Source: Phocaeicola intestinalis | Lineage (GTDB): Bacteria > Bacteroidota > Bacteroidia > Bacteroidales > Bacteroidaceae | NCBI RefSeq assembly: GCF_014837065.1 | Contig: NZ_JACSPP010000003.1 | Span: 1 to 64,000, forward strand | Direction of reading: 5' to 3' | DNA: 64,000 nucleotides | Part shown: positions 8,238 to 17,037 of the stretch, one piece after another | How the letters are laid out: each line of letters starts with the position of its first letter | Numbering within the stretch: position 1 is the stretch's first letter | Translations under genes and position numbers: made by a program | The notes under the pieces: model-generated | Told to the model about the DNA's origin: nothing | The model's database searches: none | What the model saw: the letters and a program-made list of their open reading frames with translations, nothing else

Positions 8238-9782
8238 TTATTCTTGTGCACTCTTTTTCATTCGCAGTTCGTAGAGGTCGCTGCGACGGTCGCGTAGGTT
8301 GCGCACACTTCCGTAGGTGTGAAGCTCGTTCAGCAGGTCAAGGTCGACATCCGATACCAGAATCATCTCGGTATTCGGAGTAGCCTCGGCACGTTTGCCA
8401 TCGGTCGGAAAAGCGAAGTCGCATGGCGTGAATACACCCGACTGGGCATATTGGATATCCATGTTATGCACGCGGGGCAGATTACCGACACTTCCAGCTA
8501 TCACCACGAAACATTCATTCTCGATGGCACGCGCCTGGGCACAGACACGTACACGTGAATATCCGTTCTGTGTATCGGTGAGGAAAGGCACGAAAAGGAT
8601 TTGCATCCCTTGGTCTGCCATCAGTCGGGAGAGTTCGGGGAATTCGACGTCGTAGCAAATCAGTACGCCGATTTTTGCACAGTCGGTATCGAAGGTACGT
8701 ACCATACGTCCACCACTCAAGCCCCAGCTCTTTACCTCATCGGGGGTGACATGGACTTTTTCATACATTTCGTAAGTTCCGTCACGGCGGCAGAGGAATC
8801 CTACGTTGTACAGGCTTCCGTCATCTTTTACGTAAGGCATGCTTCCGGTGATGATGTTGATGTTGTAGCTGATGGCAAGCTCAACGAAGCGGTCACGTAC
8901 TTCTTCGGTGTATTGCGCCAGGGCGCGGATGGATTGTGCCTCACCCATATCGTTAAATTTAGCCATCAACGGAGCATTGAAATATTCGGGGAAAAGTACA
9001 AAATCGCTCTTATAGCCCGAAACGGCATCCACGAAAAACTCTACCTGTTCGAATACATCATCAAGAGTCTTGTATGAACGCATCTGCCATTGCACCAGGC
9101 CTACGCGCACGGTAGTTTTTTTGTCTACATACGAGTCGGTAGGTGGTTGATAGTAAATGTTGTCCCATTGAAGGAGTGTGGCGCAATGACGCGATTCCTC
9201 GTCGTTGGGCAAGTAGTTGCGCATCACACGGCGCACGTGGAAGTCGTTCGATAACTGGAAGGTGAGTACAGGGTCATAAATCTCGCGCAGGCGTACTTTT
9301 TCGATGTACTCTTTCGGGCGCATCGTGTCGGCATACTTGTGATAGTTTGGAATGCGTCCGCCAAACATAATTGCTTTCAGATTCAACTTTTCGCACAGTT
9401 CTTTTCGGTAGTCATACATGCGTCGTGCCAGGCGAAGACCTCTGTATTCGGGGTGGATAAACACTTCGATGCCATAGAGGATGTTCCCTTTCGGGTTATG
9501 GGTATTGAAAGTTTCATTGCCAGTTACTTTGGCATAGGTATGGTCGCCTTTCACCATGTCATAGTCAACGATAATGGAGAGCGCACAGCCTACAATCTTG
9601 TCGTCTGCCACGGTCACGATTTGCCCTTCCGGAAAAATGGCAATCAACTTCTTTATCTGAGCGCGTGTCCAAAATACGTCCCGGTCGGCGTACACGCGTG
9701 TGAATGATTGTGCCAACTGGTCATAATCTTCCATCCGCAAGTTGCGGATTTCTACTTTGTTGATTTTATGTGTCTGTTCCAT
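8238..9782 (-). CDS. GNAT acetyltransferase-nitrilase fusion protein
   Basis: 514 residues with two enzymes in one chain. Residues about 9-170 are a GNAT acetyltransferase, with the acetyl-CoA segment HPEYRGLRLARRMYDYRKEL. Residues about 225-505 are a carbon-nitrogen hydrolase with the Glu-Lys-Cys triad visible: LFPEYFNAP, YEKVHVTPDE and IGVLICYDVEFPEL. The family is widespread in Bacteroidetes and some proteobacteria; its substrate has not been settled, and ω-amidase-like or N-acyl amide chemistry is possible. It is cytoplasmic with no signal peptide. The ATP-binding cassette gene lies upstream on the same strand with an 81-bp gap, so co-transcription is possible. Confidence 0.92.
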   Translation of the reverse strand: MEQTHKINKVEIRNLRMEDYDQLAQSFTRVYADRDVFWTRAQIKKLIAIFPEGQIVTVADDKIVGCALSIIVDYDMVKGDHTYAKVTGNETFNTHNPKGNILYGIEVFIHPEYRGLRLARRMYDYRKELCEKLNLKAIMFGGRIPNYHKYADTMRPKEYIEKVRLREIYDPVLTFQLSNDFHVRRVMRNYLPNDEESRHCATLLQWDNIYYQPPTDSYVDKKTTVRVGLVQWQMRSYKTLDDVFEQVEFFVDAVSGYKSDFVLFPEYFNAPLMAKFNDMGEAQSIRALAQYTEEVRDRFVELAISYNINIITGSMPYVKDDGSLYNVGFLCRRDGTYEMYEKVHVTPDEVKSWGLSGGRMVRTFDTDCAKIGVLICYDVEFPELSRLMADQGMQILFVPFLTDTQNGYSRVRVCAQARAIENECFVVIAGSVGNLPRVHNMDIQYAQSGVFTPCDFAFPTDGKRAEATPNTEMILVSDVDLDLLNELHTYGSVRNLRDRRSDLYELRMKKSAQE

Positions 9783-9863
9783 AATGGTTATAATTATTAA
9801 TGTGGCAAAGTGGGTTGGTATACAACATTACTCGTATATTTCCACCTTGTCGTTAGTATATCT

Positions 9864-11315
9864 TTATCCGTTTCTAGTCAAATAAAGCCGGTGGGTGATA
9901 CATGCCGGAAGTTCTTCCTGGTAGTGTGTCACCATAATTAAAGTTTTGCCTTGGCGTTGGCAAAACGCCTCGATGATGTCTTTCACCATCCGGCGGTTGA
10001 ACAAGTCGAGTCCGTGAAGTGGCTCGTCTAATATCAATAACTCGGGATCTTTCACAAAAGCGCGTGCCAGTAATACGAGGCGTTGTTCACCACTGGAAAG
10101 TTGTAAGAAACTGCGGTCTTTCAAGGCGAGGATACCGAAGATGTCCATCCACCATTCACACATGGCACGGTCGGCGTCACTCCGCTTTTTGTATAGCCCG
10201 ATGGAGTCGTGCAGGCCGCTTGCCACGATGTCGACAGCTGGTAGGTTTTTCAAATAGGCGCGGTGCATTTCAGGGCTGACGTACCCGATGTGCCGTTTGA
10301 TTTCCCAAATACTTTCTCCGCTTCCGCGCTTCCGTCCGAAGAGGGAGATGTCACATGCATAGCTTTGCGGATTATCGGCACATACCAGACTGAGTAGGGT
10401 AGACTTGCCTGATCCGTTGTCGCCGCTTAAGGCCCACCGTTCGCCGCAGCGCACAGACCAGTCGAGGTCTTTCAGTATAGTGCGGTTTCCGTAACGGATG
10501 CTCACCTTGTTCAGGTCAACGATGTGGTCACTGTGATATAAACCTTCGGCATATGGCAGATTCAGGATGCGTGCGCGTTTTTCCTCAGACAATACACGAG
10601 CTGGGATTTCAGGATGCGAAGCCAAGTATTCAGAAAGTGTGATTTTCTTTCCGCACACTCTGTTGGATACAGGCACCACGTGGGTGATGAATGCAGGAAT
10701 ATCATCCGACTTCGAAAGCACAAGGATGACTTGTAGGTGGGTTACCTCGGTGAGGCGTTTCAACAAGACATGCAGCAAGTCGCGCGTCTTGGCGTCTAGG
10801 CCAATGAACGGATTGTCCATAATCAGCACCCTAGGATGACTCAGCAAGGTCTTGGTGAGTTGGAACTTACGGAGTTCGCCACTTGAAAGAAGGATAATAT
10901 GCTTGTCGAGCATCGCCTTGATGCCGAACAAGTCAAACAAGTTTTGTTTTAACGTTTCATCCTTACACTCGGGGAGCAAGTCGCGTACAACAGGCGTGTC
11001 GTCCAGGTCGTGTGCATTCCAGCGTTGTTGGTAATAATATGTAGCATCGGAGTCACCATACGAGTCGCGGAAGGTGATATACTTGATGTTATCGGACACC
11101 ATTTTCGATGCAGAAGGCGAGAAGTCATATTTCACTTCGTTCATTAGCAAGGGATAACGTCCGGTTAGGGTGTCAACCAGCAGGCTCTTTCCTCCACCGT
11201 TGGGTCCGACGATGGCGATGTGTTCACCTTCGTTGAATTGCAGGTTCACTGGTTCTTTCATCCGGTATGCCGGATGGCGGGTTATGCCGTTTTCGATGGT
11301 AATGATATGTTGCAT
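9864..11315 (-). CDS. Duplicated ABC ATPase, ModF/PhrA-like
   Basis: 483 residues with two complete nucleotide-binding domains and no membrane segments. Cassette 1 has Walker A GPNGGGKS at residues 37-44 and signature LSSGELRK. Cassette 2 has SGDNGSGKST, LSSGEQRL and Walker B LLILDEPLHGLD. In cassette 1 the Walker B end reads LIMDNPFIGLD, with Asn where the catalytic Glu should be, so that site probably binds but does not hydrolyse ATP. Architecture matches ModF/PhrA of E. coli. The long ABC-F linker is lacking, so it is not a ribosome-protecting ABC-F protein. No partner permease is adjacent, so its role is open. Confidence 0.88.
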   Translation of the reverse strand: MQHIITIENGITRHPAYRMKEPVNLQFNEGEHIAIVGPNGGGKSLLVDTLTGRYPLLMNEVKYDFSPSASKMVSDNIKYITFRDSYGDSDATYYYQQRWNAHDLDDTPVVRDLLPECKDETLKQNLFDLFGIKAMLDKHIILLSSGELRKFQLTKTLLSHPRVLIMDNPFIGLDAKTRDLLHVLLKRLTEVTHLQVILVLSKSDDIPAFITHVVPVSNRVCGKKITLSEYLASHPEIPARVLSEEKRARILNLPYAEGLYHSDHIVDLNKVSIRYGNRTILKDLDWSVRCGERWALSGDNGSGKSTLLSLVCADNPQSYACDISLFGRKRGSGESIWEIKRHIGYVSPEMHRAYLKNLPAVDIVASGLHDSIGLYKKRSDADRAMCEWWMDIFGILALKDRSFLQLSSGEQRLVLLARAFVKDPELLILDEPLHGLDLFNRRMVKDIIEAFCQRQGKTLIMVTHYQEELPACITHRLYLTRNG

Positions 11316-11503
11316 TGTTTTTTATATTATAATTGAACACAAAGACGCAAATACGCAGAGTTGTTATTGTTAAAGCAAAGTTTCCTGTTTTTAGAGAAGC
11401 AGAGCATGTGAAGAGATAATTCTCGGCAAATCTCTGTGGGTTTGGTTTTTCCTAAAAAGGAGTTCTTCGCGATTTTGTGTCTTAATGTTCCTGTTTCCAT
11501 AAA

Positions 11504-13480
11504 TCATTGGTGTATTATCGTGGCTGAGCGAGGAGCTACTTGGAGTTGGTTCCCCGTTATTGTGCCAAGTCCCAGTACCAAATCAACTTTTCCATTCTGG
11601 CATACCACCCAATACTTTCCTTCTGGGATATTCACTTTTACGGCTTCTGTACGTGCATTGAGCACTACTATTGTGTTGAGCCAAGCGTCTCCACATGGGT
11701 TCCCTTTCAGGCGGAAAGCCACAACGCTAGAGGCAGGTACGGGGATAAATTCTAAATGTTCTCTTATCAAAGCAGCATCTCCCATGCGGAAGGCTGGATG
11801 CCCCTTGCGCATGGCTATCAGCCCTCGGTAATAATCGAATACGTCACGATGCAATGCCTTGTCATTCCAGCGGATGGCATTTACTTCATCTGGCAGGTTA
11901 TACGGGTTAGGTTTCCCTTGTCTTGTGCGCAAGAATTCATCTCCCGCGAACAAGAACGGCACTCCTTGTGAGGTAAGGAGGGCAGTAGCCGCCAGTTTTT
12001 GCAGCGAACCTAGTTCCTGCACTGAAGCTCCTGGAAGTGTTGCTTTCAAACGGTCGGTGAGGCACAAGTCATCATGGCAACTGACATAGCTGATGAATTG
12101 CAGTGGAGAACCCGTACATGAGTCATTGGGAGTCAAGGGATATGTGCCTCCCGATATGCCGAAACGTACGCCTTGTTCGTGGTTTGGTCTGCCAATCAGG
12201 AAAGCCCCTTTCTTGTCATTTCCGAACGGCCCGCGCAAACTATCGCGGAATTCGTCGCGGAAGACTGCTATTCCGGGCATTTTGTTCACGTTCTCTTTCA
12301 TGGCGAGCAGGTCGGGCGAAAGGCTTGGAACTGATGCCGCCCATCCCTCGCCGCAGATGAAGATGGCAGGGTCAATACGGTCAAGTGCATGACGTACGGC
12401 ACGCATTGTCTCTGCATCGTGTAAGCCCATCAAGTCGAAACGAAATCCGTCGATGTGGTACTCTTTTGCCCAATAACAGACTGATTCCACAATAAAGCGG
12501 CGCATCATCGCCCGTTCGCTGGCAGTTTCGTTTCCGCATCCCGATCCATTAGCAAAATTTCCTTTCGCATCCTTGCGATAGAAATATCCTGGGACAGTAC
12601 GTTCAAACACACTTCCTTGAACAGTAAACGTATGATTATATACTACGTCCATAATTACACGGATACCCGCATTGTGTAAAGCCTGTATCATCTGTTTAAA
12701 CTCGCGGATACGCACTTGGGGATTATAAGGGTCTGTAGCATACGAGCCTTCAGGCACGTTGTAATTCTTCGGGTCATATCCCCAGTTGTATTGGGTACGT
12801 TCGGGATGGCTTTCGTCGATGGAAGCAAAGTCAAACACAGGCATCAGCTGTACATGCGTTACCCCTAGCTCTTTCAGATGTGCAAGTCCTGTATGTTCTC
12901 CCATCCATGTATGTGTAGTATCTTCTGTCAAGGCAAGGTATTTACCCCGGTATTTCATGCCTCCTGTGCTATCCGTGGTAAAATCGCGTAAGTGCATTTC
13001 GTAAATGATGGCATCTTGCAAGCTTTTTGCTGTCGGACGGCGATCGTTCTCCCAATCGGTGGGGTCGGTTTCTTTCATATCGATAATGGCTGCCCGGTTT
13101 CCGTTTACGCCCACTGCCTTTGCCCATAGTCCTGGTGTGTCACCTTGCCACACATCGTTTATCCGCACATTAAAAGTATAGAAACAGCCTTTTAAATCGC
13201 CCTCTACCGATGTTCTCCACATACCGTCTTCGGCCGGCTCCATGTCAACCATTCGTTTTGCAGACCCTCCTTGTCCGGTTTCATACACTAGCACTTTTAC
13301 TTGTTGGGCGGTAGGTGCCCACAAGGCGAAACTGGTATGCAAAGGGGTATATGTCATTTCTTCCCACTTCCCTTCGTATACCGGATACTCATCGTAGGAA
13401 GCATACGAAACAGAATGTGGCTGGCAAGCGAAAATCATTGTAGTTAACATTCCCATCAACAATATTGTTTTTATATTCAT
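11504..13480 (-). CDS. pulA: Type I pullulanase lipoprotein
   Basis: A 658-residue GH13 debranching enzyme that cuts alpha-1,6 links in pullulan, glycogen or amylopectin. A lipoprotein signal ends TMIFAC with the lipid cysteine at residue 19, so it is expected on a membrane surface. An N-terminal CBM48-like domain (about 45-140) precedes the barrel. Visible motifs are the type I marker YNWGYDPKNYN, VIMDVVYNHT, nucleophile GFRFDLMG, acid/base ICGEGWA and VSCHDDL. A small C-terminal beta domain follows. No susCD starch locus is nearby, so it may act alone on periplasmic or surface glucans. Length is typical of Bacteroides pullulanases. Confidence 0.95.
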   Translation of the reverse strand: MNIKTILLMGMLTTMIFACQPHSVSYASYDEYPVYEGKWEEMTYTPLHTSFALWAPTAQQVKVLVYETGQGGSAKRMVDMEPAEDGMWRTSVEGDLKGCFYTFNVRINDVWQGDTPGLWAKAVGVNGNRAAIIDMKETDPTDWENDRRPTAKSLQDAIIYEMHLRDFTTDSTGGMKYRGKYLALTEDTTHTWMGEHTGLAHLKELGVTHVQLMPVFDFASIDESHPERTQYNWGYDPKNYNVPEGSYATDPYNPQVRIREFKQMIQALHNAGIRVIMDVVYNHTFTVQGSVFERTVPGYFYRKDAKGNFANGSGCGNETASERAMMRRFIVESVCYWAKEYHIDGFRFDLMGLHDAETMRAVRHALDRIDPAIFICGEGWAASVPSLSPDLLAMKENVNKMPGIAVFRDEFRDSLRGPFGNDKKGAFLIGRPNHEQGVRFGISGGTYPLTPNDSCTGSPLQFISYVSCHDDLCLTDRLKATLPGASVQELGSLQKLAATALLTSQGVPFLFAGDEFLRTRQGKPNPYNLPDEVNAIRWNDKALHRDVFDYYRGLIAMRKGHPAFRMGDAALIREHLEFIPVPASSVVAFRLKGNPCGDAWLNTIVVLNARTEAVKVNIPEGKYWVVCQNGKVDLVLGLGTITGNQLQVAPRSATIIHQ

Positions 13481-13558
13481 TGTCTGTATATTTATTACTC
13501 ATCACAGATGGTGCAAATATTAAAACTTCTATGTGCTGCTGTGGTGAACAAGCTTACA

Positions 13559-14128
13559 TCATTTCACGATCTTCTCCGGATGTTTCCGAAGATAGTCTTT
13601 CCATCCCGAATAGGCATCGGGAAGTGCCGGACGCCCCATCTGTAAGTAATGGCAATAGGCGGCGCCCAGTGCATCGGTGGCATCCATAAAGGGACCCATT
13701 TCTGAGTCGGGGATGTGGAGCATCCGTTTCAGCATATTTGCTACCTGCTCTTTGCTGGCCTGTCCGTTTCCCGTTATCGCCATCTTGATTTTCAAAGGTG
13801 CATATTCGGTTACGGGGATATCACGGCACAAAGCTGCCACTATCGCTACTCCTTGCGCACGTCCCAGCTTCAGCATAGACTGGACGTTTTTTCCGAAGAA
13901 TGGGGCTTCAATGGCAAGTTCATCGGGCAGGTACGAAGCGATGATGCCCTGCACGCGCTGGTAGATATGTTTCAGTTTCAGATAAGGGTCACCGCATTTG
14001 CGAAGGTCGATGACTCCCAGTGTTATCACTTCAGGCTTAATGCCGGTCACTTTCAAGACACCATAGCCCATAATGTTCGTGCCCGGATCGATGCCCAGAA
14101 TAATCTTTTCCCTTACAGGCTGTATCAC
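13559..14128 (-). CDS. ruvC: Holliday junction resolvase RuvC
   Basis: A 189-residue nuclease that cuts Holliday junctions during recombination and works with RuvAB. The acidic catalytic residues lie in [16 protein letters not shown] (Asp near residue 14), [11 protein letters not shown] (Glu near 74) and [14 protein letters not shown] (Asp residues near 150). Length agrees with the family. Its ATG overlaps the stop of the upstream DUF4286 gene by 4 bases, so the two are translationally coupled; this pairing is common in Bacteroidetes. ruvA and ruvB are not in the window. Confidence 0.97.
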   Translation of the reverse strand: MIQPVREKIILGIDPGTNIMGYGVLKVTGIKPEVITLGVIDLRKCGDPYLKLKHIYQRVQGIIASYLPDELAIEAPFFGKNVQSMLKLGRAQGVAIVAALCRDIPVTEYAPLKIKMAITGNGQASKEQVANMLKRMLHIPDSEMGPFMDATDALGAAYCHYLQMGRPALPDAYSGWKDYLRKHPEKIVK

Positions 14129-14430
14129 GCGATGACCTCCATCAAGGTAGGAAAACCTATCACCTTGTCTTTAAACGTTCTTTTTAGTTCCTCATTCAGG
14201 TGTGCTCCCACCTGCGTGTGCCAGCGGTGCAGTGCGGCACTGTCTTCCACTTCCCATTGCAAAGAGAAGCACTCGCTGTCCTGCTCCTTATGGCTCAGGA
14301 TGCGCAAGATGCGCGGGTTGCTCAACTCTCCCGATTTTTCTGCCTCGGGAATATAACATTCGTGAAGCCAGATGACGAAATTGCGTGCGTCAGCCATCTC
14401 CACGTGAAAGGTCGTATTGTAAATCAACAT
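14125..14430 (-). CDS. DUF4286 family protein
   Basis: 101 residues, a small cytoplasmic protein with a ferredoxin-like dimeric alpha/beta pattern ([20 protein letters not shown], then [19 protein letters not shown]). This matches DUF4286, a family of unknown function often found directly before ruvC in Bacteroidetes. The 4-base overlap with ruvC indicates one transcript. No catalytic residues can be named. It may be unrelated to recombination and simply share the mRNA. Confidence 0.88.
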   Translation of the reverse strand: MLIYNTTFHVEMADARNFVIWLHECYIPEAEKSGELSNPRILRILSHKEQDSECFSLQWEVEDSAALHRWHTQVGAHLNEELKRTFKDKVIGFPTLMEVIA

Positions 14431-14706
14431 AATTTTTGAGCTTTAAATTACCCTGCAAATTTAGATATAAATCTCGATTTATAGGCTAGAGTGAGAAGAA
14501 AAAAGTCAAGCCTTCATGGTTCTTTCATTTAAAGTCGTGTAAAAGGTCTTGTTTTGGCATAAGTGAAGATATGGCTTATTTTCTTTGATTTTCAAAGTTT
14601 TTCGGTAATGTGACTGATGAAGCCATGTCCGAAAGGATTCTTCATTCATTGGCGGTTCTATCATGAACAGATTATTTTTAGCACCGGTATTGTCGCATCT
14701 ACAGTA

Positions 14707-14900
14707 AGAAGCTGTTTTGAATTTCTCCAAAAAGTTTTTCTTGGCTTGATGTATCTGTTTTCGTGTGTGCTTTGGGCGATTTTTTGGTCCTTTTCGCTCC
14801 TGTTCTTCGTCAGATAGCCCGCTATCTTCCTCATCACAGAAGCGAAAATGCCTCAAAAACTCATCCCAAATCATCGCACGATAAATTCAAAACAGCTTCT
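14707..14900 (-). mobile_element. Family A element copy 1 (194 bp, MITE-like)
   Basis: Bounded by a perfect 18-bp inverted repeat, AGAAGCTGTTTTGAATTT at the left and its complement at the right. Compared with copy 2 on the opposite strand there are 2 differences in 194 bases, and 4 against copy 3. Internally there is a perfect AGATAGC-CC-GCTATCT hairpin. On the minus strand about 57 codons are open across the element and continue past its end to 14506, giving a 122-codon frame with no recognised protein. No clear target duplication is seen. It lies 276 bases upstream of the DUF4286 start. Interpreted as a miniature inverted-repeat element moved by a transposase elsewhere. Confidence 0.8.
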
Positions 14901-14945
14901 AAAGTGGCTCTGGAGGGACTGATATGCATCGGAAAAAGCAAGCAT

Positions 14946-15009
14946 AAAAAAAGGGAATCTTCCCAGATTCCCAATCTTCATTAACCTTAAATCTAATACC
15001 ATGAAAAAC
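14946..15009 (-). ncRNA. Candidate small RNA upstream of the sugar transferase
   Basis: On the minus strand an exact -7 box TATCTTTG (15016-15023) is followed about 45 bases later by a textbook intrinsic terminator: stem GGGAATC/GATTCCC (14953-14972), 6-base loop and seven T residues (14946-14952). This predicts an RNA of about 64 bases. No minus-strand gene exists upstream of it that the terminator could serve. Short frames on both strands start at 15001/15002 but are not convincing. The RNA diverges from the sugar transferase promoter. It could instead be an attenuated leader whose gene was displaced by the family A insertion. Confidence 0.45.
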
Positions 15010-15030
15010 ACAATGCAAAGATATATATAT

Positions 15031-15079
15031 TATGTTATTCAACATACATATATAAGAAAAATCGCATGTTATTTAACAT
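15031..15079. promoter_or_regulatory. Paired palindromic operator candidates
   Basis: TATGTT-ATTC-AACATA (15031-15046) and ATGTTA-TT-TAACAT (15066-15079) are perfect palindromes 34 bases apart, about three helical turns, which would place two dimers on one DNA face. The first lies 7 bases upstream of the minus-strand -7 box; the second lies upstream of the sugar transferase promoter. Confidence 0.5.
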
Positions 15080-15115
15080 ATATTTAAATATTAATGAGAT
15101 TTTGAGGGGGTAAAA

Positions 15116-15147
15116 TTTGCTTTTCTTTAAAATTACTACAATCTTTG
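15116..15147 (+). promoter_or_regulatory. Sugar transferase promoter candidate
   Basis: TTTG at 15116-15119, a 20-base spacer, then AATCTTTG at 15140-15147, which differs from TAnnTTTG only at the first base. The predicted leader is about 80 bases. Confidence 0.5.
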
Positions 15148-15235
15148 CACAATAAACAAACAGACAGGCAAAAGACGAAGAAACTATTTTAAGGAATTAA
15201 TTACTAAATAAAGTCTAACTAAAACCTTATTTTAT

Positions 15236-16657
15236 ATGGAGAGTAATAGCAATCGCATCCTAAGATACAACAGTATCATCCAGGCTTTTGTGATAATGGG
15301 GGACTTATGCCTATGTAATGGATTGTTTTATGCTTTTTATTATTGGGCCAACATGATGGACAAGCCTGTTTTGTTTAATTCCAGTTTACCCCAGATTCTT
15401 ATAGTAATGTCGCTTTGCTATTTATTATGCACAATGCGTGGAGGGGTTATATTACATCGACAAAAGGTACATTCGTATCAAATTGTCGCACGTGTATTTC
15501 GTAATGTATTCTATTTTACCATTGTAAGTGGTTTTTTATTAACGGTAGGTATGCATTTTAATGTCATATCATTATTTTATGCAGCTTATCTGTCTGCCTT
15601 ATTCCTTATTATAAGTATATACAGGCTTATGTTCCGCACATGCCTGAAAATTTACCGGAACAACAAAAAAAACATACACTATGTAGTTTTGGTGGGAAGT
15701 ACTCCAAACAATATCGAGTTATACCATGAATTGACCGATGACCCGGCAAGTGGTTATGGGGTTGTGGGATATTTTGATGATGAACCAAATCCTAACATGG
15801 ATAATGAACATTGCACTTATCTAGGCAAGCCGGAAGAAGTGGAACACTATCTTTCTGCTCATCCTTATATTCATTATCTTTTCTGTTGTCTTCCATCGCG
15901 AAAAGCAGATGTCATTTTGCCCATTATCAATTATTGCGAGAATAATGTGGTACATTTTTACAGCGTTCCTAATCTTCGCAACTATCTACATAACCGGGTA
16001 TATTTCAATATGATGGGTAATGTGCCTTACCTCAGTTTGCGCCCAGACCCTTTAAGCCGTCCGGAAAACAAGTTCTTGAAACGTGCTTTCGATATTGCAT
16101 TTTCACTCTTGTTCTTATGTACTTTCTTTCCTATCATTTTTATCATTGTGGCTATCGTTACCAAATTAACCATGCCTGGTCCGATATTTTTCCGCCAAAA
16201 ACGTAATGGACTGAACGATAAGGAATTTTATTGCATCAAGTTCCGCTCTATGAAGGTCAACAAAGATGCTGATACCGTACAAGCTACTAAAAATGATCCG
16301 CGTAAAACAAGATGGGGGGATATTATGCGTAAAACCAATATAGACGAATTGCCTCAATTTATCAACGTATTACTAGGTGACATGAGTATAGTCGGACCAC
16401 GTCCCCATATGCTGAAACATACACAAGAATATTCTAAATTGATTAATAAATATATGGTACGTCATTTTGTTAAGCCAGGCATAACAGGCTGGAGCCAAGT
16501 GACGGGATATCGGGGGGAAACCAAAGAATTAAAAGATATGGAAGGACGTATCTTAGGTGATATCTGGTATATTGAGCACTGGAGTTTCGGGTTGGATTTA
16601 TATATCATCTACCGCACAGTCCGTAATGCCATTCATGGTGAAAAAAATGCTTATTGA
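15236..16657 (+). CDS. Undecaprenyl-phosphate sugar-1-phosphate transferase
   Basis: A 473-residue membrane enzyme that transfers a sugar phosphate from a nucleotide sugar to undecaprenyl phosphate, starting a surface glycan. About four transmembrane helices fill residues 15-135, then a nucleotide-binding-like domain (YVVLVGSTPNNIELYHELTD), another helix near 290 and the C-terminal bacterial sugar transferase domain. Signatures there are FKRAFDIAFSLLF-type entry, GPIFFRQKRNG, CIKFRSMK, NIDELPQFINVLLGDMS and IVGPRPHM. This is the WcaJ/CpsE group; glucose or galactose phosphate is the likely donor but cannot be decided. No other glycosyltransferases are adjacent. Two inverted family A copies flank this gene and the tRNA genes. 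Confidence 0.93.
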   Translation: MESNSNRILRYNSIIQAFVIMGDLCLCNGLFYAFYYWANMMDKPVLFNSSLPQILIVMSLCYLLCTMRGGVILHRQKVHSYQIVARVFRNVFYFTIVSGFLLTVGMHFNVISLFYAAYLSALFLIISIYRLMFRTCLKIYRNNKKNIHYVVLVGSTPNNIELYHELTDDPASGYGVVGYFDDEPNPNMDNEHCTYLGKPEEVEHYLSAHPYIHYLFCCLPSRKADVILPIINYCENNVVHFYSVPNLRNYLHNRVYFNMMGNVPYLSLRPDPLSRPENKFLKRAFDIAFSLLFLCTFFPIIFIIVAIVTKLTMPGPIFFRQKRNGLNDKEFYCIKFRSMKVNKDADTVQATKNDPRKTRWGDIMRKTNIDELPQFINVLLGDMSIVGPRPHMLKHTQEYSKLINKYMVRHFVKPGITGWSQVTGYRGETKELKDMEGRILGDIWYIEHWSFGLDLYIIYRTVRNAIHGEKNAY

Positions 16658-16873
16658 TAAAATCAAGATACGGTACTATCAGGGCCGACGCATTTGATTT
16701 CTGCAAAACACTGCCCTTGGGATATACGTTTTGGGGTATCCAAAGGCAGGCTTTGGAGGACAAGCGGTGTAATGCTGCTGTAGATGATAATCTGTATAAT
16801 TTAGATGCGTTTGCCCTGAATGTATTATGTAAAATACAAGATACAATGTTGTTTTCTGTGGACTTTTAGTTGT
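16658..16873. other. Spacer between the sugar transferase and the tRNA genes
   Basis: A 71-codon frame is open on the plus strand from a TTG at 16654, but it overlaps the upstream stop and resembles nothing known. Nothing else was seen in this stretch. Confidence 0.4.
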
Positions 16874-16908
16874 AAAAAAAAGTCCCACAAATCATTGATT
16901 TATGGGAC
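16874..16908 (-). terminator. tRNA operon terminator
   Basis: Minus-strand stem of 12 pairs (16882-16893 with 16897-16908) and a 3-base loop, followed by eight T residues (16874-16881). It lies about 30 bases after tRNA-Ser. Confidence 0.88.
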
Positions 16909-16936
16909 CTTATTCACTTCTGTCCAGTAGTTACAG

Positions 16937-17023
16937 CGGAAGCTGGGGGATTCGAACCCCCGGTACGGTAACCCGTACGGCAGTTTAGCAAACTGCTGGT
17001 TTCAGCCACTCACCCAAACTTCC
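16937..17023 (-). tRNA. tRNA-Ser (anticodon GCT)
   Basis: 87 bases including the discriminator G. The acceptor stem GGAAGTT pairs with AGCTTCC, the anticodon stem GCAGT/ACTGC encloses TTGCTAA (anticodon GCT, reading AGC/AGU), a long variable arm follows (CGTACGG...CCGTAC) and the T arm is GGGGG-TTCGAAT-CCCCC. CCA is not encoded. It is the second gene of a two-tRNA transcript. Confidence 0.96.
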
Positions 17024-17037
17024 AATATAATTTAGGT

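Noticed and set aside
14871..15002. A 43-codon minus-strand frame (MVLDLRLMKIG...) over the candidate small RNA
   Set aside because: It crosses the intrinsic terminator and ends inside family A copy 1; the leading codons look like part of a leader, but there is no ribosome site or downstream gene to support translation.
15001..15087. A 28-codon plus-strand frame (MKNTMQRYIYY...) before the sugar transferase
   Set aside because: It lies upstream of the predicted plus-strand promoter and overlaps the palindromic sites; there is no independent support.
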